Positions 1 through 8,804 of a stretch of 64,000 bases of DNA are shown here, piece by piece. The stretch's first letter is position 1. The number at the start of each line of letters is the position of its first letter. Made by a program: the position numbers and the translations under genes. Source of the stretch: Megaera sp965229545 (GTDB taxonomy: Bacteria > Pseudomonadota > Alphaproteobacteria > Rickettsiales > Rickettsiaceae); assembly GCA_965229545.1 (NCBI GenBank), contig OZ245887.1, forward strand, positions 186,001 through 250,000, in the 5' to 3' direction. Below the pieces are notes generated by a model. It ran no database searches. It was not told the DNA's origin and worked only from the letters and a program-made list of their open reading frames with translations.

Positions 1-791
1 TATGGTTTTACAATAGATCCAACTAAAGTTTTTAAGCCGGAGCATAAAGGCAAAGTGGAGCGCTCTATTAGGATAGTTAGAGAACAACTTATAGCCGGTA
101 AATCATATAGCAATATTATAGAGGCTAATATTGAAGCGATCAAGTGGTGTAAAAATGAAATATCACATAGAATATGTACTACAACAGGATCAAAACCAAT
201 TGATACATTTTTATTGGAAGAAAAGGAATGTTTACTTCCTATACCGTCAGGTATTTTTGATATGCCGATTTGGACTACCTGCACAGTACAAAAGATCACC
301 ATTTTATGGTCAAAGGTAATTTTTATTCGGTGCCAACAAAATATATCGGGGAAGAGGTTAGTATTCGTATTGGGCTAAAAACCGTTACAGCCTATTATAA
401 ACACCAGATCATAAAAACCCATCCGAGGAATTATAATAAAGGTCAATGGATTACCGACGAAAAAGATTACCCAAAATCTGCTTTATATTATTTAGAGAAT
501 AATCCTGAAAAATGTTTAAGTTGTGCTAAAGGCATAGGTAATTCTACATACCAAGTAATAAGCAGAATTCTTGCATCAGGCGGTAGAATATCACTACGTA
601 AAGTTCAAGGTATTTTAAGATTATCGCAGACATACGGTAATGACAGACTAGAAGCTGCATGTTTGCGAGCTGTGTCTTATGATAATTATACTTATGAGGC
701 TATATCTAATATTTTAAAAAATAAACTGGATCAGTACTCTATTCCTAATATTGAAGGCGGCAAAGTGAAGAATATTAAGGCTAATGCTTAA
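1..791 (+). pseudogene. istA: IS21 transposase IstA, C-terminal part, frameshifted
   Basis: DDE transposase of an IS21-family element; only the C-terminal half is in the window. Compared with the intact 502-residue copy at 56887-58395, the A-run near 289-294 has four A instead of five. This shifts the frame, so the first part reads in one frame to about 290 (ending early at 378) and the rest in the next frame to 791. The glutamate-bearing HKGKVERSIR motif, probably the last acidic residue of the catalytic triad, lies at the left edge. istB follows 26 bases later. The copy is probably inactive unless the missing A is a sequencing error. Confidence 0.88.
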
Positions 792-817
792 ATATAGCTC
801 TGATATGGAGGCTAATT

Positions 818-1588
818 ATGCCTAACTTGCAACTCGATAATTTGGTACAACAACTTAAGTTATCTGGAATATCTGATAGTTTGGATAGCAGGCTAAGGCA
901 AGCCAGAGACGCTGCAATGCCATATGAAGAACTGCTTTTAATGCTATTCCAAGATGAGGTGGATAATAGAGATCAAAGCTCTCTGCAAAGAAGAGTTGTC
1001 CAAGCAAAATTTGAAGAAACAAAAACATTTGAAGGGTTTGATTTAAAACGATATTCACTCAAAATTAGACATGCAATTAATGACTTAATGACTGCAAAAT
1101 TTATCAAAGAAAAGAACCATGTAATCATTATGGGGCCGGTAGGTACTGGTAAAACGCACTTATCTCAAGCTCTTGGAATGTTAGCTTGCCAGCGCAATAA
1201 AAAGGTAAAGTTTATAAGGAGCAACGAACTACTTAATGAATTTTATCGCTCTAGAGCCGATTTTACTTATGATGTCATTTTTAAGCGATACACAAAAGTT
1301 GATTTATTGATTTTAGATGACTTCGGCTTAAAAACTTTGTCAGCAGAACAATCATCTGACTTATATGATTTAATAGCGGCCGTGCATATAAATGCTAGTC
1401 TGATCATTACCACAAATAGGAAAATTGAAACATGGGCAGAAATATTTTTTGATCCTGTTATGGCTAACGCTGCTTTGGATAGAATAGTTAATAATTCGTA
1501 TAGAGTAGTATTAGAGGGTGATTCTTACCGAAAAAATTTTACGCCAAAATTTAAAATGGAGGATGACAATATGATACAAAAAAGTTAG
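818..1588 (+). CDS. istB: IS21 helper ATPase IstB
   Basis: AAA+ ATPase of 256 residues that assists the IstA transposase in target selection and strand transfer. The P-loop GPVGTGKTH is at residues about 106-114 and the Walker B stretch LLILDDFG at about 163-170. The start is supported by GGAGG at 807-811, seven bases ahead of the ATG. It is two substitutions different (A93 for V, A219 for V, approximate positions) from the copy at 56090-56860, so the two elements are recent duplicates. The gene is intact although its partner istA is frameshifted. Confidence 0.93.
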   Translation: MPNLQLDNLVQQLKLSGISDSLDSRLRQARDAAMPYEELLLMLFQDEVDNRDQSSLQRRVVQAKFEETKTFEGFDLKRYSLKIRHAINDLMTAKFIKEKNHVIIMGPVGTGKTHLSQALGMLACQRNKKVKFIRSNELLNEFYRSRADFTYDVIFKRYTKVDLLILDDFGLKTLSAEQSSDLYDLIAAVHINASLIITTNRKIETWAEIFFDPVMANAALDRIVNNSYRVVLEGDSYRKNFTPKFKMEDDNMIQKS

Positions 1589-1646
1589 TATAAAGTGGAC
1601 TTCTCATCTGGCGCAAGGGGTGAACTAAAATACCTGGCGCACAACA

Positions 1647-1771
1647 TTTCTTTCTTAATATCTTGAGATCGCTTGGTGATAATTTTTTATTAGACATTTT
1701 GTTATTACTCTTGATACAATATCATTATATCATTTCTCTAATATTAGTTCAATATTTAAAGGCCGGAGTAA
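1647..1771 (-). mobile_element. IS630 remnant (transposase N-terminal end)
   Basis: 125 bases matching the end of the IS630 copies that carries the transposase start: the first codons (MSNKKLSPSDLKILRKK on the minus strand) and the terminal repeat ending GGCCGGAGTAA, followed by the TA target duplication at 1772-1773. The rest of this copy was displaced by the IS21 insertion at 1646/1647. Confidence 0.88.
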
Positions 1772-1773
1772 TA

Positions 1774-2573
1774 CCAAAAATATTAAGGGAAAAGTGCCGA
1801 AAGAATTAATAGACAAGTTTTTAGCAGATCCTGCTAACGGCTTAAGTGATCCTATTAATCTATTATCTACCATACGCATGACACTAAAACATGGCCACAA
1901 AATAGCTATTACCACCTTATCGGAATACCCAGAGGTAATGAAGCAGCTTTACAAAAATTAGACTTATCAGAAGATGAAATAAATAAAATTAAAATCATCT
2001 CAGGATCTTCATCTACTTTTTATCTTGGTAAGTTAAAGCATATAAAAAAAGCTATGGATCATTTTGGAATAACAAAAGAACAATCAATATATTTAATTGA
2101 TGATAATGAAGAAAATTGTTCTCTTGCTAAAAAAACGGATACGGCCTGATTAAAGTGGATACCGAAGGCTCAGTAGGGTATTTAACAAAAATTAATAAAC
2201 TTATTACAATTAAATCTACTACTGATGAATTCACTCCAGATAAGGTAAGTGACAAAGTATTAAAGGTTTATGAGGTTCCTAAAGTATATACATATACAGA
2301 AGAAGTTGAGGATTTTAGCTCTTTTCTTACGCCTCAACTTTCTTCTTTTAAGGAAAAACCATTAAAGAATAGTCCCGCACGTAAAAAATTATGTTTTGCA
2401 CAAGGGAAGAATACACACCTTTAAAATCTTCTTCAGAAGGTGTTTTTTCTAAATCCTTAGATTTACCTGATTCATTACCTTCTTCTCCTTTTTTACAGCT
2501 AGAAGAAGATCCGCTGAAACTATTAGGAGAACCATCTAGTGGCACTGCAACTGAATCTAGTGACGAGTTTTAA
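1774..2573 (+). pseudogene. HAD-like protein, decayed, N-terminus lost
   Basis: Coding traces run through all three plus frames. The first block (about 1775-1960) has HGHKIAITT; the next (about 1925-2149) has the HAD-like IYLIDDNEENCSLAKK; a third (about 2150-2424) has GLIKVDTEGSVGYL; and a last Ser/Pro-rich tail runs to 2573. Joining them needs about three frameshifts (near 1920, 2145 and 2390). The pairing of a phosphatase-like ID(D/G)N block with a downstream GLIKVD strand suggests a haloacid-dehalogenase fold (inference). The 5' end is cut by the IS630 remnant. The tail overlaps the znuB stop by 17 bases. True function unknown. Confidence 0.65.
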
Positions 2574-3345
2574 ACAACAACTTTTTAAAGTGTTTTATAA
2601 GTAAAAGTAGAAAATATATAAATCCTCCAGATAATATAATAGATGGAGCAAAAGGTATATCTAAATAAAAAGACAAGATTCCCCCTATAAAATTCATCAT
2701 TAAAGAAGAAAGGATAGCAAAACCAATCATTGAAACCGGCGATTTTGCAACTATTCTAGCTATCATTGCCGGAATGACTATTATACTGGTAACAAGTAAC
2801 GCTCCAACAATCTTAATAGTTGATAGCACTGCAAAAGACAGAACGGCTAGAAAAGCTAGTTCAAGAAATTTAACCTTTACTCCCCTTGATTCCGCAATGT
2901 CCTTACTTAAAATCATTAAAACAAGGCCTTTATATGAAGAGAGAAAAAATATCAAAACTGCTAAAAGAATAAAAAATAATAACTTGATATCTTGCGCAGT
3001 TGCTGAAATAATGTCACCTACCAAATATTTAGTAACATTAATCTGACCAGGATAAGAATAAGCTAATGCTAAGCTTAAGGATATCATTATGCTTGTGGTT
3101 AAACCAATTGCTGCACTATTACCGGAATTACTCCGCAATTTAAAAATGATAAAAGCAAATAGGCTACTGCTAAGTAGCCCAGCATAGAAAACAGGCAATC
3201 CGGACATCACACTTACGATACCTGCAAACATACTGGCATGCGCAAGACCATCTCCAAAATATACATATCTTTTCCATAAAACAAGGCAGCCAAGAGGAGC
3301 AAAAATAAAGCCAATCAAAACTGAAACAGTAATTATTATAAACAT
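2557..3345 (-). CDS. znuB: zinc ABC transporter permease ZnuB
   Basis: Membrane permease of the ABC-3 (metal uptake) family, 262 residues, with about seven hydrophobic segments through the length. The motif GDGLAHASMFAG near residue 32, and the later pattern around IGLTTSIM, are typical of ZnuB/TroC. It lies 22 bases downstream of znuC in the same direction, and the two should form one transporter for Zn2+ at the inner membrane. The periplasmic binding protein znuA is not in the window; in Rickettsia it is commonly elsewhere. The gene is intact. Confidence 0.9.
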   Translation of the reverse strand: MFIIITVSVLIGFIFAPLGCLVLWKRYVYFGDGLAHASMFAGIVSVMSGLPVFYAGLLSSSLFAFIIFKLRSNSGNSAAIGLTTSIMISLSLALAYSYPGQINVTKYLVGDIISATAQDIKLLFFILLAVLIFFLSSYKGLVLMILSKDIAESRGVKVKFLELAFLAVLSFAVLSTIKIVGALLVTSIIVIPAMIARIVAKSPVSMIGFAILSSLMMNFIGGILSFYLDIPFAPSIILSGGFIYFLLLLIKHFKKLLFKTRH

Positions 3346-3367
3346 TGATAACTAAATATGTATTCCA

Positions 3368-4072
3368 TTAATGATTATGCGTATGATTATGCGTATGAAC
3401 ATAGAACCCTATTTCTGATAAAGCATTTTTAAAATCTAAATTATTGCTGGCTTCATTTGGCTTCCCTATACAGCAGACATGGCCATTAATACAAATTACT
3501 TGATCAGAATTTTTCATCACCGTAAACAAGTCATGTGAGATCAAAAAAACTGTTAAACCTGTTGTTTCTTTTATTTGCTTAAGCAACTTATAGAACTCCT
3601 GTTGGCTAGTAACATCAAGGTACTGGGTAGGTTCATCTAGAATAATTAAATCTGGTTTATTCATAAGTGTTCCGGCTAGTACAAGTTTTTGTAATTGACC
3701 ACCCGATAATTCAGAAACATCTACTTTTCTTACATTGTCAAAATCAGTAAAATTTATCAGCTCAGAAACTTCTTTATCAATTCTACCCGGAGCTAGAGTA
3801 TTTATTAAAGCTTCAGCATTCAAAGGCATATTGAAATTAAAATCCAGTTTCTGAGGAGCATAACCGATGTTCAAATTATCTTTTATTCTTATTTGGCCTT
3901 GGGTGTGCTTTTCAAGTCCTAATATCATCTTTGCTATAGTGGTCTTTCCAGCTCCGTTTTGCCCAATTAATGTAGTTATTTCCTTTTGATGTAATTTAAA
4001 ACTAACATTATCTACCAGAAGTTTCGAACCAAAACATTTACTAACTGAACAAAACTCTACTACTGGAGACAT
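3368..4072 (-). CDS. znuC: zinc ABC transporter ATPase ZnuC
   Basis: ATP-binding subunit of 234 residues. Walker A IGQNGAGKTT is at residues 36-45, the signature LSGGQ at 122-126, Walker B LIILDEP at 142-148, and a switch histidine lies in LISHDLF. The C-terminus ends in a histidine-rich tail HTHNHTHNH, coded by a short direct repeat near 3370-3394; this could bind zinc and sense or deliver the substrate (inference). It precedes znuB in an operon. ATG start at 4072. No Zur operator was recognised upstream. Confidence 0.92.
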   Translation of the reverse strand: MSPVVEFCSVSKCFGSKLLVDNVSFKLHQKEITTLIGQNGAGKTTIAKMILGLEKHTQGQIRIKDNLNIGYAPQKLDFNFNMPLNAEALINTLAPGRIDKEVSELINFTDFDNVRKVDVSELSGGQLQKLVLAGTLMNKPDLIILDEPTQYLDVTSQQEFYKLLKQIKETTGLTVFLISHDLFTVMKNSDQVICINGHVCCIGKPNEASNNLDFKNALSEIGFYVHTHNHTHNH

Positions 4073-4153
4073 AATTTTTCTAAAAGTTAAGAATGCAAGA
4101 ATTTGAGTTTACTAAGTACGACAAATAAATATAGCTAAAACGCTAAAATAAAA

Positions 4154-4193
4154 AGACTTGGATAGATTACGTGTTATACTTCAATCCAAGTCT
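4154..4193 (-). terminator. Rho-independent terminator of the 17 kDa antigen gene
   Basis: A 10-bp perfect stem (AGACTTGGAT at 4154-4163 with ATCCAAGTCT at 4184-4193) around a 20-base loop. On the minus strand it is followed by TTTTATTTT, as expected for termination downstream of the gene ending at 4251. Confidence 0.7.
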
Positions 4194-4250
4194 GTTTGTT
4201 AAATTTAGGTTTCAACTGATATACTATTGATTTTAAAAATCAATAAATCG

Positions 4251-4733
4251 CTACTTAACTATTTCCCAGTTACCGTCCGGTTTACGACAAGCCTTACCAT
4301 AAGCTTTCTTCCTTTCCCCGCCTATTACTACTTCTTGGGTATATTCACGGCAGCAACCTTGTTCGGTTTTTAATGTATTGGTAGGAGTAATATATCCATA
4401 GTTTCCACTATCAGGATTGCGCCATTCCACACTGCTACCAGATGGAGAATATTCGAGAGCTTGCCTGGAACTTTTTTCAAGTAATGCACGATCATATTCG
4501 TCCATAGACTTACCAATCTGACCACCTATTAATGCACCGGCCAAAGCTCCAACTCCTGTAGCAATCAACTTTCCTTCTCCTCCGCCGAATTGAGAGCCAA
4601 TTAGTCCTCCGGCAAGACCGCCTATTAATGTACCTCCACTTTGTTTGTTCATCTGCCAGCTACAAGCAGGTAACATAAAAAGAGAAGTAACAAGAATAAG
4701 CACGTTTGATATTATTTTTATATAACTTTTCAT
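4251..4733 (-). CDS. omp: 17 kDa surface antigen lipoprotein
   Basis: A 160-residue lipoprotein of the rickettsial 17 kDa common antigen family (glycine-zipper 2TM). The signal peptide ends in a lipobox LPAC (cysteine at about residue 24), followed by glycine-zipper segments GGTLIGGLAGGLIGSQFGGG and GVGALAGALIGGQIG at about 33-77. The family block SGSSVEWRNPDSGNYGYITP and the tail CREYTQEVVIGG are conserved. It is an outer-membrane lipoprotein used as a genus marker in Rickettsia. Full length for the family (about 159). Divergent from fieF across 127 bases that should hold both promoters. Confidence 0.95.
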   Translation of the reverse strand: MKSYIKIISNVLILVTSLFMLPACSWQMNKQSGGTLIGGLAGGLIGSQFGGGEGKLIATGVGALAGALIGGQIGKSMDEYDRALLEKSSRQALEYSPSGSSVEWRNPDSGNYGYITPTNTLKTEQGCCREYTQEVVIGGERKKAYGKACRKPDGNWEIVK

Positions 4734-4860
4734 ATATTAATAACTCACTTTTTTGGTTTAAAGATTAATTTTGACTTTAAATAATTAGACATTAAGATAA
4801 ATTATGACTGATCAATATGATATATGTTCATAATTTTTATTGCAATTAAAAAATACAGAT

Positions 4861-5760
4861 ATGGCTTTAGAAAGAAATAATAGGCTAGTTAAGATTGCCT
4901 CTTACGCATCAGTAACAACAGCTATAATTATTATGCTTGCTAAAAGCTATGCTTGGCTTGCTACCGAATCACAGTCGATTTTAGCTTCGCTTATAGATTC
5001 GCTACTTGATATCTCTTCTTCATTAATAAATTTAATAGCTATTAGAGTCTCTTTGTTGCCGGCAGATGATAACCATAGATTTGGCCATGAAAAGTTCCAG
5101 GACTTAGCAATTTTTTCACAATCAATGTTTTTTTTCGCTTCATGCTTATTTACTCTTTTCTCCTCTTCAAAATCGTTATTTTCAGGTTCTGAACTTATAA
5201 ATTTAGAACTTGGAACTAATGTCATGTATTTTTGCATATTTTTAACATTTGTTCTTGTATGTTTTCAATCTTATGTCATCAGTAAAACAAAATCAAAAAT
5301 TATAAGTGCCGATAAACTCCATTATTTTTCGGATTTTATCACTAATATTGCCGTTGTTATTTCTATTTATTTGAGTGCAACCTTTTGGTACATCGATGCT
5401 TTAGCTGGAATCGGTATTTCTTTATACGTTATGTATGCATCATATAGGTTATTTCGTGAAGCAATCCGTAACTTAGCAGATGAAGAATTTCCTCAAAAAG
5501 AAAAAGAGAAAATTCTAAGCATTATATCTAATTACCATCCAGTAAAAGGTATACATGAATTGAAAACCAGATACGCCGCAAGTAAGCCTTTTATCCAATT
5601 TCACTTAGAGCTCGACGGTAATATTACTTTGTATAAAGCTCATGAAATGGCTGATAAATTAATGAAAGATTTATTGAAGGAATTCCCGGAAGCAGAAATT
5701 ACTATACATCAGGATCCAGCTGGGCTGGAACAAGACGTAAACTATCGTGAAAAAATATAA
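4861..5760 (+). CDS. fieF: cation diffusion facilitator (FieF-like)
   Basis: Divalent metal/proton antiporter of the CDF family that exports Zn2+ or Fe2+ across the inner membrane. About 299 residues from the ATG at 4861; a TTG at 4840 is in frame but less likely. Metal-site motif DSLLD lies in TM2 (about residue 40), HRFGHEK follows, HYFSDFITN in TM5 gives the second part of the site, and a cytoplasmic ferredoxin-like domain fills the last 90 residues. The stop overlaps the tadA start by 14 bases, so the two are probably co-transcribed. Confidence 0.9.
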   Translation: MALERNNRLVKIASYASVTTAIIIMLAKSYAWLATESQSILASLIDSLLDISSSLINLIAIRVSLLPADDNHRFGHEKFQDLAIFSQSMFFFASCLFTLFSSSKSLFSGSELINLELGTNVMYFCIFLTFVLVCFQSYVISKTKSKIISADKLHYFSDFITNIAVVISIYLSATFWYIDALAGIGISLYVMYASYRLFREAIRNLADEEFPQKEKEKILSIISNYHPVKGIHELKTRYAASKPFIQFHLELDGNITLYKAHEMADKLMKDLLKEFPEAEITIHQDPAGLEQDVNYREKI

Positions 5761-6220
5761 TTTCGAGAATAAGTTCATGCAATTAGCATTTCAGGAAGCT
5801 AAACAAGCTTTCGAGGAGAATGAAGTACCGGTCGGCTGTGTTATAGTACACAATAAAACCAATAATATTGTTGCCAGTACTAGAAATCTTATGCAACAAA
5901 CTAAAAATCCCAATTCTCACGCTGAAATTTTAGCCATCAACCTGGCCTGCTTAGAATTAGGTAGTAAGAATTTATCTGGATGCGATATATACATTACATT
6001 AGAACCATGTACTATGTGCGCCGCTGCCATCGCTAATGCAAGACTCAGAAGGTTATACTATGCGGCCGCTGATAGAAAGCAAGGAGCAGTAGAAAATGGC
6101 ATAAGATTTTTTAATTCCTCCTCTTGTTTTCACCGGCCAGAAATATATACCGGTATACTTGAAGAGGAATCAGTCAATCTAATGCAAACTTTTTTTAATA
6201 GAATCAGGAATTGCAGCTAA
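5747..6220 (+). CDS. tadA: tRNA-adenosine deaminase TadA
   Basis: Deaminates A34 to inosine in tRNA-Arg(ACG), allowing one tRNA to read three arginine codons. 157 residues from the GTG at 5747. The zinc and catalytic signature is complete: HAE at residues 58-60 and PCTMC at 87-91. An ATG eleven codons downstream is an alternative start but would clip the first helix. It overlaps fieF by 14 bases. Essential in most bacteria and intact here. Confidence 0.93.
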   Translation: MKKYNFENKFMQLAFQEAKQAFEENEVPVGCVIVHNKTNNIVASTRNLMQQTKNPNSHAEILAINLACLELGSKNLSGCDIYITLEPCTMCAAAIANARLRRLYYAAADRKQGAVENGIRFFNSSSCFHRPEIYTGILEEESVNLMQTFFNRIRNCS

Positions 6221-6558
6221 AACATAACTTATTAATAAATCTAAATATAGCTTTTGAAAGTTATAATATTTCACTGTTAGTGCAGGTAAATAAATTAACT
6301 AAAATTGCTAGCGTAAGTTTTCTTGATTAATTTTGATTTTTTCGGTTCTATTACTTCAAAATCGTAGTTCTTCTTTTTAGCGAATTCTATTGCTTTTTCT
6401 AAAGTAGGAAATTTTATTTTAACTTCATTAGACATATCATTAGAAGAAGTGCGTCCCATTAGGGTTTCCTTGAATTTACTATCAGGTTTTTCTATAAATT
6501 TCAGCAACCAATTTCCCGAGCCGTGCCCAAATTAGGTAGACGATTTAGCAGGCACATA

Positions 6559-7690
6559 TTACTCTGGCCTTTAAATATTGAACATTATATAGTAGCATAA
6601 GCTATTTCTTTCTTTTTAAAAAAATTTTGAATTTTTATACCATTAAACTGAATTTGTGTTAAATAGGACCGTACATTAATTGTTAAATCTTTTACTGATT
6701 TTAGTACTCGAAAATTATTGGAGTTAGCTTTGACATCTTGGTTTACAAGTTCTTGTAGATTCATATCAGGACAATATGATGGTAAATAAAACAATTCTAG
6801 CTTGTCCTTATGTCTTTCTACATAAGCTTTTACCTTTTTACTGTGATACACTCTATGATTATCTAATATCAAAAATATTTTCTGCTTAATTTGTCTGATC
6901 AGTCTACCTAAAAATTCAATACACTTTTTGCTGGTAAAATTATCTTCAAATACCATCCAGTTCATAAACCCTTGCGGACTAATAGCAGCTAGCATATTAC
7001 ATTTAAATCTTGAACCACTTCTCTTGATTGCTGGGGTCTTGCCTTTAAGACCATATGTTTTACCTCGATTATCTGTTGATTGTATCCCCATTTCATCTCC
7101 CCAATAAATTCTAGCACTTTCTTTCATTGCACGAGACTTGATTTCTGGATATGTGACTGTTAACCATTCTTTTATCTTCTCTGGATTACGTTGATAGGCT
7201 GATTTAATTGGTTTTTGAGACGTAAAACCCAATCTATTCATAATTTTTCTTATAGAACGCCTGTTATACTGATAAAGGTAATTGGATTCTATATATTCTT
7301 GTACCACTTTACTATTCCATAACGTATAATCCATTCCCAATTCATCAGGTGTATGTGATAAAATTTTAGATTTTAATTCCTCTTCTTGATTTTTACTGAT
7401 TTTAGATCCTGTTCCTACCTTTACTCCTCGCTTCTTATAGCGAAAGCTTTCTTCCTTATAAATTTTGTACTCTTTAAGATATTTCCATATAGAACTCCTA
7501 GAAAACCCAAAGGTAATAGATGCTTATTTCTTGCTTATTCCATGTATAACTATTGCTTCCACTGCTTTCTTTCTTAATATCTTGAGATCGCTTGGTGATA
7601 ATTTTTTATTAGACATTTTGTTATTACTCTTGATACAATATCATTATATCATTTCTCTAATGTTAGTTCAATATTTAAAGGCCGGAGTAA
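6559..7690 (-). mobile_element. IS630-family element, copy 1
   Basis: 1132 bases with terminal inverted repeats TTACTCYGGCCTTTAAA... at both ends, flanked by the TA duplication typical of IS630/Tc1 (6557-6558 and 7691-7692). It carries one transposase gene, inactivated here. It is inserted in the complex I accessory gene. Confidence 0.95.
6585..7616 (-). pseudogene. IS630 transposase, nonsense mutant
   Basis: A 344-codon frame identical in layout to the intact copies, but codon 31 is TAA (7524-7526) where copies 2, 3 and 4 have CAA (Gln). Translation from the in-frame downstream start at 7340 would give 251 residues without the N-terminal helix-turn-helix. The catalytic aspartates remain (GDEMG, LDNHR), but the NPQE block reads NLQE here, so the residue before the catalytic Glu is also altered. 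Probably dead. Confidence 0.9.
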
Positions 7691-7759
7691 TAAATTCTAA
7701 CTTGCATATAAGAAATAAATAATGTTTAATTGGCACAAAACAAATATTAATTGAGATTT

Positions 7760-7993
7760 ATGACTAAATCTATCGAAAAGATGAGTTTTGAAGAAGCTTT
7801 GGCAGAACTTGAAGAGATAGTAAATAAGATCGACACCGGTCAAGAAAGCCTAGCTGAGGCGGTTTCTAGCTTTGAAAGAGGAGTTGCCCTGAAAAATCAT
7901 TGCGAAAAAATGCTAAAAGAAGCAAAGTTAAAAATAGAAAAAATCACTATCACTGCTGAAAATAAAATCGAATTTACTGAAGTCGAAGTTTAG
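7760..7993 (+). CDS. xseB: exodeoxyribonuclease VII small subunit
   Basis: Small subunit of the ExoVII nuclease, which binds XseA in several copies and supports processive ssDNA degradation. 77 residues from the ATG at 7760; the in-frame TTG at 7751 is less likely. The family pattern SFEEALAELEEIVNKIDTG, then LAEAVSSFERGVALKNHCE, is complete. It sits directly ahead of the next gene, whose TTG start follows the stop without a gap. xseA is not in the window. Confidence 0.92.
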   Translation: MTKSIEKMSFEEALAELEEIVNKIDTGQESLAEAVSSFERGVALKNHCEKMLKEAKLKIEKITITAENKIEFTEVEV

Positions 7994-8728
7994 TTGAGTA
8001 AATGGAATAATTTAAGAAAACCAGTAATAGGGATTATTCTTGATCCAAACACCGATTCTAGTAAATATTCTTATGTGTCATTCCCCTGGTATGCTCTTAG
8101 GGCTTGTTATTCGCAAAATGTTGAGAAAGCAGAAGGAATACCGGTTATGCTCCCTTATAACCAAGATATTGACGCAGCGTTAGAATTTATTGATGGTTTA
8201 ATTATCCCTGGTTGTGATGAAGATATCCATCCTAGATTTTATGGTCGTGAAATTTTATTGGATAAAGTCAAAACCAAAGATATTAGAGCTGAATATGAAT
8301 TAGAAATTGCTAAAAAAGCGCTTAATAGAAATATGCCTGTATTTGGCATTTGCAATGGCTTACAATTAATTAATATTCTCTTTGGAGGGACTCTTATACA
8401 ACATATTCCTGATCATATGAGCAGCGAGTTAAATCATGAACAACCTCCACCTAAAAATATTCCAACTCACCCTATTATCATCAAAGAAGGAACAATTCTA
8501 AGATCTCTTAGTCCTAGCTCCGAGATTATGGTAAATTCTACTCACCATCAGGCGATTGAAAATCTAGGACAAGAACTAGTAGCTTCTGCTTATACGCCTG
8601 ACGGAATTATTGAAGCGGTTGAATCAAAGGAGTATAAATTTCTAGTTGGGGTTCAGTGGCACGCTGAATATTTAAATTCGCAGTTAGATAAAAACTTGTT
8701 TAAAAGATTGATTGAAGCAAGTTCATAG
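7994..8728 (+). CDS. class I glutamine amidotransferase-like (PuuD-type) hydrolase
   Basis: Gamma-glutamyl-gamma-aminobutyrate hydrolase-like protein of the C26 peptidase family, 244 residues. The nucleophile elbow FGICNGLQ is at about residues 115-122; the catalytic His and Glu are in GVQWHAEY near residue 223. An early PGCDEDIHPRFYG block fits the PuuD family. The start is a TTG immediately after the xseB stop, which implies translational coupling. Substrate in Rickettsiales is unknown: Glu-gamma-X amides or glutamyl peptides are possible. Confidence 0.85.
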   Translation: MSKWNNLRKPVIGIILDPNTDSSKYSYVSFPWYALRACYSQNVEKAEGIPVMLPYNQDIDAALEFIDGLIIPGCDEDIHPRFYGREILLDKVKTKDIRAEYELEIAKKALNRNMPVFGICNGLQLINILFGGTLIQHIPDHMSSELNHEQPPPKNIPTHPIIIKEGTILRSLSPSSEIMVNSTHHQAIENLGQELVASAYTPDGIIEAVESKEYKFLVGVQWHAEYLNSQLDKNLFKRLIEASS

Positions 8729-8804
8729 ATTGTATATAGTAAATTTGCTACTAATTCTAAATTGTAGTAGCTATTATCATTTTCAATTAATTATTTATAA
8801 AATT

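Larger units (their letters stand above)
1..1646 (+). mobile_element. IS21-family element, right part (left end outside window)
   Basis: The 3' part of istA, istB and the terminal repeat of an IS21-type element. It is nearly identical to the complete copy at 56032-58521 but in the opposite orientation. The end at 1593-1646 carries two copies of TGGCGCA and finishes in CGCACAACA, the same end as the other copy. It abuts IS630 sequence at 1647, so this element landed inside an IS630 copy. The left half lies beyond the window. Confidence 0.9.
6295..7707 (-). pseudogene. complex I accessory subunit (NDUFS4-like), split by IS630
   Basis: ETC complex I subunit conserved-region family (NDUFS4-like), normally about 100 residues and bound to NADH dehydrogenase. 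The 3' part at 6295-6558 reads VPAKSST, stop, then FGHGSGNWLLKFIEKPDS through FPTLEKAIEFAKKKNYDF to SYASNFS-like YASNFS. The 5' part lies beyond IS630 copy 1: ATG at 7705-7707 followed by QVRI. Removing IS630 and one TA joins ATT TA with T GTG CCT, giving MQVRIYVPAKSST in frame. A second lesion is a TAA at 6532-6534 where a CAA (Gln, codon 14) is expected. Two independent hits make this a clear pseudogene. Confidence 0.8.
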
